Assembly (NCBI GenBank): GCA_014534425.1
Contig: JACVRN010000044.1
Coordinates: 1-34,599, forward strand
Reading direction: 5' to 3'
From: Pyrinomonadaceae bacterium
Lineage (GTDB): Bacteria; Acidobacteriota; Blastocatellia; Pyrinomonadales; Pyrinomonadaceae
Length of the DNA stretch: 34,599 bases
Shown: positions 1 through 6,570 of the stretch, piece after piece
Layout of the letters: each line of letters opens with the position of its first letter
Numbering within the stretch: the first letter of the stretch is position 1
Program-made: the position numbers and the translations under genes
The notes under the pieces: generated by a model
Seen by the model: the letters and a program-made list of their open reading frames with translations, nothing else
Databases searched by the model: none
What the model was told of the DNA's origin: nothing

Positions 1-412
1 CGCCCACCACGTCCGAGCCTGCGCCCGGCTCAGTCAAACCGTAAGTGGCAATCTTCTCGCCCTTGGCTTGAGGCACAAGATACTTCTGCTTCTGCTCCTC
101 TGTGCCCCAGGTGTAGAGCGTCAGGGAGTTCAGCCCCGTGTGCACGCTCATGATAACGCGCAGGGATGTATCAACGGCTTCGAGTTCTTCGCAGACGAGG
201 CCGAGCGAGATGTAATCAAAGCCCGCGCCGCCCAACTCTTCGGGGATGCAGACGCCTAGGATGTTAAGCTCTGCCATCTTGTCCAAGATGGAGCGGTCGA
301 ACTGCTGCTTTTCGTCCAACTCTTTAATGCGGGGCGCAACTTCCTTGGTCGCAAAATCGCGCACGGTCTGCCTGAGGGCCTTGTGGTCTTCGGTCAATTC
401 AAAGTCAATCAT
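1..412 (-). CDS. Acyl-CoA dehydrogenase, N-terminal part (runs off the window)
   Basis: The reverse strand reads MIDFELTEDHKALRQTV and continues open to the window edge, giving about 137 residues. The sequence matches the N-terminal helical domain of acyl-CoA dehydrogenases, including a PEELGGAG-type segment near residue 60 and, near residue 127, the FAD/substrate-region motif YGLTEPGAGSD. The family are FAD flavoenzymes that introduce a trans-2,3 double bond into acyl-CoA thioesters in fatty-acid or amino-acid degradation. An AAGGAAG Shine-Dalgarno sequence precedes the ATG at suitable distance. The catalytic glutamate lies in the missing C-terminal part, so substrate class (short chain, glutaryl, isovaleryl) cannot be told. 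It lies downstream of cca on the same strand but has its own promoter candidate. Confidence 0.9.
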   Translation of the reverse strand, partial: MIDFELTEDHKALRQTVRDFATKEVAPRIKELDEKQQFDRSILDKMAELNILGVCIPEELGGAGFDYISLGLVCEELEAVDTSLRVIMSVHTGLNSLTLYTWGTEEQKQKYLVPQAKGEKIATYGLTEPGAGSDVVG

Positions 413-515
413 TCTTCAGTCTTCCTTAAATTGGGGAATCGTTGACGCGGAAAGCACGCGCTTTCAGCCTCACGGAAATCTTCTGTAGCAAGCGAGGGAT
501 TAAAGCGAACCGATT

Positions 516-545
516 ATCTTACCGCACGCGCGCACCGGCTGGCAA
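516..545 (-). promoter_or_regulatory. Candidate sigma-70 promoter of the acyl-CoA dehydrogenase gene
   Basis: On the minus strand TTGCCA (545-540) and TAAGAT (521-516) are separated by 18 bp. This sits in the 165-bp gap between cca and the acyl-CoA dehydrogenase gene and would give a leader of about 95 nt. The identical hexamer pair with the same spacing occurs upstream of rpsO, which raises confidence a little. Confidence 0.4.
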
Positions 546-577
546 AAAGCCGCAAGACTTCTATACAAGCGCGAGTT

Positions 578-1981
578 TCATTCCTTCTCTTCATCTTCAA
601 TCATCTTCCGCGCAGCCTCTTTCGCCTCTCCCAGATTACGCACGCGACCATCCAACTGCATCTCGTAAACAAGCCGAGTAATTTCTCCTACGCGCGGGCC
701 TGGCTTCAAACCTATCTCAAGCAGGTGTCGGCCCATCAGGAAAGGCGCAGGCGGTTTCTGCTCGACTTCTAATTCTCTGGCGCGGCGTATGAACCAGTCC
801 TGGGCGTCGGCTGTAAACCAGCGCTCGCGTGGAACCCAAGGCGCATTGCGGCCCAGGCTGTCAGCCTTCGCCACTCGGTACAGCAAATCAAGCTCGCACC
901 TTCGCGCGAGGCGTCGAAAAGCTCCGTCGCTTATCTCTTCGCGCAGACGATAAAACTCGCCCGGCTTCAGGTGGTCGCGCACGAGCGCAATCACTTGAGC
1001 GCGCACGTCGTAACCGTCCAGCGTGTGTATGTTCAAGCGCTCAAGAAAACTCTCCGTAGGCGCGACGCCAGCCTCTTCATGCCCGCGCGAGCGCGTTTTA
1101 CCTTCTATGAACTCTGTCGTCGCGGGCTTTCCGAAATCATGACAGAGCGCGGCCAGCATCACCGTCACCTGCTTTGGATAAGGAACGTCATTAATCTGTT
1201 CACGCGCGCGGTCAACCGTCAGAAGAGTGTGAACGTCCACGTCGCCCTCTGGATGCCATTCGTATTGTTGCGGCACTCCGACGAGCGCTTTCATCTCAGG
1301 GAAAAGCTGGTCAACAACGCGCAGGTCATAAAGCCATTTGAGGCCGATTGAAGGCTGGCGTGCGCGCAGCAGAAGCTTTTCCATCTCGCCCCAGATGCGT
1401 TCTCTGGGCAGGTCTGTGAGGTCAATCGCACAGCAAAGCGCGACCGTTTCCGGCTCAATGGAAAATTCGAAGCGGGCCGCGAACTGCGCCGCGCGAAGAA
1501 CGCGCAAAGAATCTTCCGCGAAAGTTTCGGTCGAGACGGCGCGTAAGATTCTCCTCTTGATGTCGCCGCGCCCGTCGAACGGGTCAATCACTTCGCCTGA
1601 GAGCGGGTCTTGGAGAATGGCGTTGATGGTGAAATCGCGTCGCCTGGTAGCCTCTTCAATCGTCATCAAGGGATCGCCTTCTACTATGAAGGCGCGATGC
1701 CCGCGCCCGGTCTTGCGCTCGCGTCTGGGCAGTGAGACATCCAGGTTGTGGCCCACCTTGTAGACGGTGAAGGCTTCGCCTACGATGTTGATGGTGCCGA
1801 AGGTCTCAAGCAATTCGCGCAAGGCCGCAGGCTCTATGCCGTAGACTTCCAAGTCCCAATCCTTCGGCTCAATATTCATCAAAGAGTCGCGCACACAGCC
1901 GCCCACCAGAAGCGCACGCCCGCCCGTGCGTTTGACTGCGCGTGCGAGGCGAAGAATTTTTTCCGGCATGTGGGGCGTCAT
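578..1981 (-). CDS. cca: CCA-adding enzyme / tRNA nucleotidyltransferase with HD domain
   Basis: The protein (about 467 residues) is a class II nucleotidyltransferase that adds or repairs the 3' CCA end of tRNA. Visible motifs are the GGCVRD loop at residues 27-32, the metal-binding D-W-D at 41-43 inside [10 protein letters not shown], and the RRRDFTINA flexible-loop motif near residue 115. The middle carries an HD phosphohydrolase signature, ALCHDFGKP, near residue 285, as in E. coli-type enzymes that also have phosphatase activity. Some family members are only poly(A) polymerases or only A- or C-adding; the sequence does not exclude this. I chose the ATG at 1981; an in-frame TTG at 1990 and another ATG at 1969 are alternatives, and none has a good Shine-Dalgarno sequence. 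The gene lies 48 bp after the acidic unknown gene on the same strand. Confidence 0.92.
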   Translation of the reverse strand: MTPHMPEKILRLARAVKRTGGRALLVGGCVRDSLMNIEPKDWDLEVYGIEPAALRELLETFGTINIVGEAFTVYKVGHNLDVSLPRRERKTGRGHRAFIVEGDPLMTIEEATRRRDFTINAILQDPLSGEVIDPFDGRGDIKRRILRAVSTETFAEDSLRVLRAAQFAARFEFSIEPETVALCCAIDLTDLPRERIWGEMEKLLLRARQPSIGLKWLYDLRVVDQLFPEMKALVGVPQQYEWHPEGDVDVHTLLTVDRAREQINDVPYPKQVTVMLAALCHDFGKPATTEFIEGKTRSRGHEEAGVAPTESFLERLNIHTLDGYDVRAQVIALVRDHLKPGEFYRLREEISDGAFRRLARRCELDLLYRVAKADSLGRNAPWVPRERWFTADAQDWFIRRARELEVEQKPPAPFLMGRHLLEIGLKPGPRVGEITRLVYEMQLDGRVRNLGEAKEAARKMIEDEEKE

Positions 1982-2029
1982 TTGCGGCAAGATGGTGAGA
2001 CTTCGTCTTTCGGCCTCTACGAAAAAGCT

Positions 2030-2434
2030 TCACTCATTATCATCAAACTCATCGTCGTCTTCATACGGCTCTTCTTCGTCGTCGTCGTTCTCGATTACAA
2101 CCTGCACGCCGCGCGTGGAGGGCAAGCAACTGATGACCTGCGCCCGCTCTATACGCGTCATCTCTGTGCGTGCGGCGTGCCAGAGCTTGACCCAGAAGGT
2201 GCGCGTCTCGCCGTGTATGGCGAAGGTCGAGCCGTCCAGCATCACAGGCACAGGCTCCGCGAGGGTTCCCGCGCGCAAAGCTTCAAGCAACTCCGGTATG
2301 TGCGGCTTGAACTTGTCGAACTGAACCAGCACGGCAGAGTCTTCAATCTCTGCCGGAGGCAACTCGACCGGCTCGTTAGACTCAAGCAGGAGCCTGGATT
2401 CCGTCTGCTCGTTTCGCTTTTTAACTATCGGCAT
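2030..2434 (-). CDS. Unknown acidic protein (134 residues)
   Basis: I do not recognise this protein. It has a basic N-terminus (MPIVKKRNE), a mixed alpha/beta-looking middle with regularly spaced hydrophobics (AVLVQFDKFKPHIPELLEAL, then VPVMLDGSTFAIHG), and a C-terminal tail of about 20 residues made almost wholly of D and E. No signal peptide, membrane segment or cysteine is present, so it is probably cytoplasmic. The acidic tail could mediate electrostatic binding or mimic nucleic acid, but this is speculation. It sits between glyS and cca on the same strand. No Shine-Dalgarno sequence is visible before the ATG: the preceding bases are pyrimidine-rich and abut a long hairpin. The ORF has codon use like its neighbours and no frame problem. 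Confidence 0.65.
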   Translation of the reverse strand: MPIVKKRNEQTESRLLLESNEPVELPPAEIEDSAVLVQFDKFKPHIPELLEALRAGTLAEPVPVMLDGSTFAIHGETRTFWVKLWHAARTEMTRIERAQVISCLPSTRGVQVVIENDDDEEEPYEDDDEFDDNE

Positions 2435-2452
2435 AAGAATATGAGAGGAAGA

Positions 2453-2520
2453 AATTAACAGGATGGACGGGATAAAAGAAGAAGAAATTCTTTTTCTTTA
2501 TCCTGTCCATCCTGTTAATT
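2453..2520. repeat. Long intergenic hairpin with 9-nt periodic arms
   Basis: The arms 2453-2476 and 2497-2520 are 24 nt each and complementary at 23 positions, the exception being a G/T pair. The A/G-rich sequence between them and the flanks out to about 2447 and 2529 extend the pairing. Each arm contains ACAGGATGG followed by AC(A/G)GGATAA, a near-tandem 9-mer. It starts about 20 bp after the glyS stop and ends just before the acidic unknown gene, both on the minus strand. It may act in transcript 3'-end protection or termination. Similar GGATGGACAGGAT stretches are, to my recollection, seen between genes of other environmental bacteria. Confidence 0.85.
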
Positions 2521-2540
2521 CTCTTCTTCGCTTTCCAACA

Positions 2541-3995
2541 TTATTCTCCGTTTACAAGTTGCTCCGCTCTCGCGCTGGCGAGCCGTGTGAGCAGGTGTCC
2601 CTGAAGGTCTGCGACTTTGATTCGTTCCTGCTCCCAGGTGTCGCGGTCTCTGACAGTGACGGCTTCGTCTTCCAGCGATTGATGGTCAACGGTGACGCAG
2701 TAGGGCGTTCCTATCTCGTCCTGCCGCGCGTAGAGTTTTCCTATGCCGCCCGTGTCGTCATAGACGGCGCGCAAAACGGGTTGAAGCGAGCGCTTGATTG
2801 CCTTTGCCATGCCGACAATCTCAGGCTTGTTGCGAGCCAGGGGGAGTATGGCCGTCTTGATGGGCGCTAATTCGGGATGAAGCTTCAACACGACGCGCTT
2901 CTCTCCCTTGTCGTTCGTCTTCTCGCTGTAGGCGTCCATCAGGAAAGCAAGCATGGAGCGATTCACGCCCGCCGAAGGCTCTATCACGTGCGGGTAAAAG
3001 CGCTTCTTTTCCGCTTCGTCAAAGTAAGAGAGGTCTTCGGTGGAATCCTGATTGATGCGCTTGCCGTCTTCAGTTTCAGGATTCTTCGAGTGCGATTTGA
3101 GGTCAAAGTCCGTGCGATAGGCTATGCCCATCAACTCTTCCCACTGGCGTTCCTCTTCCGCGCGCTCAGGGAAGTAGCGATACATTATGTCAACCGTGCG
3201 GCGAGAGTAATGCGCTAGCTCACTTTGCGGCACTTCATGCAGGTGCAGGTTCTCACGATTGATGCCAAGCCCCGTGTACCAGCCGACGTACTGATCCACC
3301 CAGTAGTCCACCAGCTTGAAGTGCTCGTCGTCGGGGCGTACGAAGTATTCCAACTCCATCTGCTCGAACTCACGCGTACGCAGGATAAAGTTGCCGGGCG
3401 TTATCTCGTTACGGAATGCCTTGCCTATCTGCGCTATGCCGAAGGGCAGCTTCTTTCTCATGGTCTGCTGCACGTTGAGAAAGTTTATGAAGATGCCCTG
3501 AGCGGTTTCCGGGCGAAGATAAGCGAGCGCCGTCGGGTCATCTTCCTCTGCGGCTGCGCCGAGCGTGGTTCTGAGCATCGTGTTGAATTGTCTGGGAGGC
3601 GTTAAGTCCGTCGAGTCGCAGTTGGGACACTTGACCAGCTTCTTTTCAATTGCCTCCTGTATGGATGAAACGCCTGCGGGCAAGTCCAGCTTGTCTGCGC
3701 GAATGCGCTCCTTGCACTCGCGGCAATCGACCAGCAGGTCGTGAAAGGTCTCTTCGTGGCCGGAGTATTTCCAGACCAGGCGGTTGAGTATGATGGACGA
3801 GTCGATGCCCTCTATGTCTTCGCGGTTGTAGACGAGCCAGCGCCACCAGGACTGCTTGACGTTGTTCGATAGCTCTACGCCTAACGGGCCGTAGTCCCAG
3901 GCGGAGCCTAGCCCGCCGTAAATATCGGATGATGGAAAAACAAAGCCGCGCCTTTTGGCTAGAGAGACTATGGTTTCAATGTTCGGTGCTGACAC
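2541..3995 (-). CDS. glyQS: Glycyl-tRNA synthetase, single-chain dimeric type
   Basis: This 484-residue protein is a class II aminoacyl-tRNA synthetase charging tRNA-Gly. Diagnostic blocks are RRGFVFPSSDIYGG at the N-terminus, WDYGPLGVELSNN near residue 33, the motif 2 region QIGKAFRNEITPGNFILRTR near residue 187, and the C-terminal LARNKPEI... anticodon-binding domain. This is the eukaryote/Gram-positive-like alpha2 enzyme and not the alpha2beta2 GlyQ/GlyS pair of E. coli, consistent with length near 460-500. A CxxC-CxxC pair (CRECKER and CPNCDST) around residues 92 and 123 forms a probable zinc site. Translation starts at GTG 3995, preceded by AAAGGGA and GAGAAGA purine runs. The gene is followed by the 9-mer hairpin. 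Confidence 0.95.
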   Translation of the reverse strand: MSAPNIETIVSLAKRRGFVFPSSDIYGGLGSAWDYGPLGVELSNNVKQSWWRWLVYNREDIEGIDSSIILNRLVWKYSGHEETFHDLLVDCRECKERIRADKLDLPAGVSSIQEAIEKKLVKCPNCDSTDLTPPRQFNTMLRTTLGAAAEEDDPTALAYLRPETAQGIFINFLNVQQTMRKKLPFGIAQIGKAFRNEITPGNFILRTREFEQMELEYFVRPDDEHFKLVDYWVDQYVGWYTGLGINRENLHLHEVPQSELAHYSRRTVDIMYRYFPERAEEERQWEELMGIAYRTDFDLKSHSKNPETEDGKRINQDSTEDLSYFDEAEKKRFYPHVIEPSAGVNRSMLAFLMDAYSEKTNDKGEKRVVLKLHPELAPIKTAILPLARNKPEIVGMAKAIKRSLQPVLRAVYDDTGGIGKLYARQDEIGTPYCVTVDHQSLEDEAVTVRDRDTWEQERIKVADLQGHLLTRLASARAEQLVNGE

Positions 3996-4065
3996 TCTTC
4001 TCTTGTCCCTTTATCTTCATCTTTAGGAAAAGCCAATGGTAACACCCCGCGCGCGGAAAATAAAA

Positions 4066-4103
4066 AGAGGAGCGCATCGAACCCTGAAGGCTCGCGCTCC
4101 TCT
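4066..4103 (-). terminator. Intrinsic terminator of the small membrane protein gene
   Basis: AGAGGAGCGC (4066-4075) and its perfect complement at 4094-4103 form a 10-bp stem. Read on the minus strand, the hairpin begins about 40 nt after the stop of the 4143-4310 gene and is followed by CTTTTTATTTT, the expected U-rich tract. This places the end of that transcript ahead of glyS. Confidence 0.75.
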
Positions 4104-4142
4104 TCTCTCGGAAAACTGTTTTTTGTCTTTCTTTGGGGACTC

Positions 4143-4310
4143 TTATTTAGATGCTGGCGCAGGCGTATCCACCTTGATTTCAGTCTTGCTGCCGCCACCC
4201 AGGAGACGCCCGCCAAACATATAAAGCAGAATCAAAACCACAATCACAAAAATGGCAACCACGGCGACCACACCGGCGCCGCCGCCACCGCCTCCATTGT
4301 CATCACCCAT
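4143..4310 (-). CDS. Small glycine-rich single-pass membrane protein (55 residues)
   Basis: The reading frame gives MGDDNGGGGGGAGVVAVV, then a hydrophobic stretch AIFVIVVLILLYMF, and ends KTEIKVDTPAPASK. Layout: an N-terminal glycine run, one transmembrane helix at about residues 13-32, GGRLLGGGS hinge, and a short charged C-terminal tail. The Shine-Dalgarno sequence GAAGGAGG lies about 9 nt before the ATG, and a clear intrinsic terminator follows, so this is very likely a real gene even though it is short. I do not know the function; the layout is seen in small bacterial membrane proteins that modulate partners. It is preceded by a heptamer hairpin and follows the PEGA/PEP-CTERM operon on the same strand. 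Confidence 0.8.
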   Translation of the reverse strand: MGDDNGGGGGGAGVVAVVAIFVIVVLILLYMFGGRLLGGGSKTEIKVDTPAPASK

Positions 4311-4369
4311 AAAGCAAAAGCCTCCTTCAACGGTTTCAAGTAGAAATGCTCAACGGGGGAATAAAAAGT

Positions 4370-4433
4370 GATGAGTGACAAGTGACGAGCAAGAAGCTTT
4401 TATCTCGTCACTTGTCACTCGTCATTTGTCACT
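4370..4433. repeat. Heptamer-repeat hairpin (CAYTYGT family)
   Basis: Arms 4370-4389 and 4404-4423 are 20 nt long and pair at 19 positions (one T/G). The right arm consists of three tandem heptamers of consensus CAYTYGT at 4409-4429, plus a partial fourth ending at 4433. It begins 5 bp after the stop codon of the minus-strand PEGA gene (read in the minus direction) and precedes the small membrane protein gene. Confidence 0.9.
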
Positions 4434-4437
4434 GCCT

Positions 4438-5475
4438 TTATCTTCTGCGGCTTCTGCGGCGCGGGGCGGACTGCGCTGGGCCGGGCCGTGCCTCGCTCGG
4501 AGAGACGGTCGGGCTTGGCTGCGGTGTTTGCGCGCCCTGCGGCACTACCCACAGTTCATACGTGTCCGCGTCGCGGTAGCCGCCGTTGACTATGGTCAAA
4601 CGGCTTGAATTAAGGCCGCGCTGCTGCGTCAGGTAAGAGCGCGCTCTGTCGGCCAGTCGCTCGCCCTGGCCTGCGCGGCTCGTGCGTCCGCTATAGGTGA
4701 TGATATAGCCCACAGCGTCCGGGTTGTTCTGCAACTCAATGGCGAAGTTGTCCAGACGCGCCTTGTCGTCGTCGTAAGCTATGGACGGGAACTCGTCGAA
4801 CTTGCGGCCCACTACGGGCGGAAGCGTGACGCCTAGAACGTTCGTCACGGCCTGCGCCGTCTGTCGGCATGCGCTTTCGCCGGAGCCGTCGTCGACCACC
4901 AGGATGGCCGTCACGTTCTGCTTGCCCAGGCCCGTGGTGTCAACTGTGATGGTGGGCGTGCCTGCGCCGCTAATGATGCGGGCCGAAGGCGGGCTGACAG
5001 TCCAGGTGTAGTTCAGGGCTGAGCTTCCGGTATAAGAAACGTCGCTTGCGAACGTGATGGTGTCGCCTTCGCTGACGGACGAAGGAGCCGAGACGTTCAC
5101 GGGATAGGGACATGGAAGCGGAGGCGCGACGACCGCACGCGCTCTGTAGTTAAGCGCTATGCAGTTCTGGCGGCCCGCCACCACGTTGAACTCACGCACC
5201 CATCGATTGCCGTTGGGAAATACTATCTCGACCGTGTGCGGCCCAGGCGGAAGGTCAAGCAGGCGGGCCTGCACGGTTGTTTCGCCTGCGGGCCTGCCGT
5301 CAATCAACAGTGGATAGCCGCCCGGAGTCGTAGAGACATTGATGCGACCGTAGGCGGGCTTTTTATCCGCGCGCGCTTCGGTCACACTCTGCACAAAGCA
5401 GAGCGAAAGGGCGAAGAGAATCGAGAATGAAAGCTTTGCCAGATAGCGGGAGGTCTTCATTTCATTGGGACGCAT
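4438..5475 (-). CDS. Secreted PEGA-domain protein with PKD/Ig-like and OmpA-like regions
   Basis: The 345-residue protein starts with a signal peptide (hydrophobic KLSFSILFALSLCFVQSV, cleavage near ARA-DKK at about residue 37). Residues 40-110 match a PEGA domain (RINVSTTPGGYPLLIDGRPAG ... GPHTVEI), a beta fold common in surface proteins. Residues 125-215 look like a PKD/Ig-like domain (SVSEGDTITFASDVSYTGSS). Residues 225-315 resemble a divergent OmpA-like peptidoglycan-associated domain: FDEFPSIAYDDDKARLDNFA and GQGERLADRARSYLTQQ. The C-terminus is Pro-rich and ends in an unusual RRRSRRR. Probable role: envelope-anchored structural protein. The first ATG is preferred because GGAGGG, located within the last codons of the upstream PEP-CTERM gene, is 10 nt before it; only 6 bp separate the two genes, so translation is coupled. 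Confidence 0.75.
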   Translation of the reverse strand: MRPNEMKTSRYLAKLSFSILFALSLCFVQSVTEARADKKPAYGRINVSTTPGGYPLLIDGRPAGETTVQARLLDLPPGPHTVEIVFPNGNRWVREFNVVAGRQNCIALNYRARAVVAPPLPCPYPVNVSAPSSVSEGDTITFASDVSYTGSSALNYTWTVSPPSARIISGAGTPTITVDTTGLGKQNVTAILVVDDGSGESACRQTAQAVTNVLGVTLPPVVGRKFDEFPSIAYDDDKARLDNFAIELQNNPDAVGYIITYSGRTSRAGQGERLADRARSYLTQQRGLNSSRLTIVNGGYRDADTYELWVVPQGAQTPQPSPTVSPSEARPGPAQSAPRRRSRRR

Positions 5476-5481
5476 GATGTG

Positions 5482-6069
5482 TTAGCCCTCCGTCGTTACG
5501 TCCGAGTCTGTTTCCTTATTCGAGCGAGAGAAGCGGCGTCGTGCGCCCGCTCCCAGAGCAGCCAGTCCAGTGCCGAGCAATAGAAGCGATGCAGGCTCGG
5601 GGACTTCACCACCGCAGGTGTTAGTGCATTCGCAGGTCGTGCAGGGCTGGCAAGGCGGATTCTCGCATTCCGTATCCGAGCAGATGCCCGTCAGGCAGAT
5701 GCCCGGCGGAATCAAAGCCAGCAGAGGCCACTTAGGCCAGCCGCCCGGAATCGAAATCTCGCCGCAATCGCAGACCGTGCCTTCTATGTCGCCCTCTTCA
5801 ATGACCTCCTGCCCGCCCTGTCCCTCTTGCGGCGTAGCGCCGTTGGCTAGAAGGGACGAGTTCTGGCTGGATGAAGTTGAAGACTGGCCGCCGCCCTGTT
5901 GTTGCGTGACGGTTCGCAGGCGCAGGTCTTGACTTTGTCCGGTTTGCAGGTTGTTGACGACCTGGACTGCATCTCCGAATGCGACCGGGCCTGCCTGCGC
6001 CGTCGGCACAACGGCGACAAACAGAAGCCCTAGCATCAGAGCGATATGGCGGAAGGCTCGATTCTGCAT
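5482..6069 (-). CDS. PEP-CTERM sorting-signal protein, cysteine-rich
   Basis: The product (about 195 residues) has an N-terminal signal peptide (hydrophobic IALMLGLLFVAVVPTAQA) and ends with a PEP-CTERM tripartite signal: VPEPASLLLLGTGLAALGAG followed by RRRFSR. Such proteins are processed by exosortase and exported to the surface or matrix. The middle has a Gln/Ser-rich segment and about twelve cysteines in pairs such as CDCG, CQPC, CECT, suggesting disulfides or metal binding. I start at ATG 6069 because AAGGAG lies 9 nt upstream; the longer frame from 6099 has no Shine-Dalgarno. After the sorting signal it carries an acidic tail of 16 residues, longer than usual. It heads a two-gene operon with the PEGA protein. 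No exosortase gene is in the window. Confidence 0.85.
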   Translation of the reverse strand: MQNRAFRHIALMLGLLFVAVVPTAQAGPVAFGDAVQVVNNLQTGQSQDLRLRTVTQQQGGGQSSTSSSQNSSLLANGATPQEGQGGQEVIEEGDIEGTVCDCGEISIPGGWPKWPLLALIPPGICLTGICSDTECENPPCQPCTTCECTNTCGGEVPEPASLLLLGTGLAALGAGARRRFSRSNKETDSDVTTEG

Positions 6070-6428
6070 CGTAAGGCGCTCCTTACTCAATTTATTCATA
6101 GCTGGAATCCCGATAAGAATGCGCCGAAAAGATGAGCGCTTTCCACGTTAGCTTCCATTCAAGGCACTCAAAAAGCTTGATTCTTATCAAAGACGCGGGA
6201 ACTCTAAGGAAAACCAGTTCAACCTTAATTTTGGATTGCTCTGGTTTTTTTGGTGGAGCGTGGTCGGGAATCGTGTCACTCTGCTGCTTGACCCTTCGCC
6301 TCTCTCGCTCCGGGCGACTGCTGCCCGCCGTCTCTCTACGCTTACAAAAGTGATAAAGCCACCCAGGGCTACCTTTTTCTGCTAGAGAAAGACGCCGAAT
6401 GCACTGTGGATTCCAGTTTCGGACTGTG
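6070..6428 (-). promoter_or_regulatory. Long 5' leader of the PEP-CTERM/PEGA operon, possibly structured RNA
   Basis: No convincing gene lies in this stretch. Downstream of the promoter at 6429-6458 about 350 nt of leader precede the start codon. On the minus-strand RNA several pairings are visible: GGAGCG with CGCUCC closing about 45 nt, GGGC with GCCC inside the GGCGGGCAGCAGUCGCCC segment, and GAUAAGAAU (6179-6187) with AUUCUUAUC (6113-6121) just before the start. It does not show the conserved core of the c-di-GMP riboswitches that I would recognise. Could be a regulatory leader or simply untranslated DNA. Confidence 0.4.
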
Positions 6429-6458
6429 ATTAAACTAGCCTTTAGCCGCTTCTGTCAA
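6429..6458 (-). promoter_or_regulatory. Sigma-70-like promoter of the PEP-CTERM operon
   Basis: The minus strand has TTGACA (6458-6453), an 18-bp spacer and TTTAAT (6434-6429). It lies directly after the pnp terminator, the logical place for the next transcription start. The predicted start is near 6422. Confidence 0.55.
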
Positions 6459-6459
6459 G

Positions 6460-6535
6460 AAAAAAAAGGCCGGAGGGCGGGAGGCTAGAGGCCAGTAAAA
6501 TCAACTACTAACCTCCGGCCTGCGGCCTCTGGCCC
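6460..6535 (-). terminator. pnp terminator built from a degenerate heptamer hairpin
   Basis: On the minus strand, after the pnp stop, arms at 6508-6535 and 6468-6496 pair imperfectly and are followed by eight T residues (complement of 6460-6467), so the element can act as an intrinsic terminator. Both arms are runs of degenerate heptamers of the type GGCCRGA (for example GGCCAGA, GGCCGCA, GGCCGGA on the minus-complement of the right arm). It is thus a terminator and a member of the heptamer-hairpin set. Confidence 0.75.
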
Positions 6536-6570
6536 CTGTTTTTGCGTTTTGCCCCTTACTTTGGCCTTTC

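Noticed and set aside
2453..2520. Insertion-sequence terminal repeats
   Set aside because: The arms are only about 20 nt apart with no coding capacity between them and no target-site duplication is evident.
4409..4433. Tandem heptamers as a CRISPR remnant
   Set aside because: Units are 7 nt without spacers and fold back on themselves; no cas gene is in the window.
6132..6353. 73-codon plus-strand frame in the pnp/PEP-CTERM gap
   Set aside because: No Shine-Dalgarno sequence, Ser/Leu-rich random composition, and it lies opposite the proposed leader.
6070..6428. Cyclic-di-GMP (GEMM) riboswitch in the PEP-CTERM leader
   Set aside because: I could not find the conserved GEMM core and tetraloop-receptor elements by eye; only a generic structured leader is supported.
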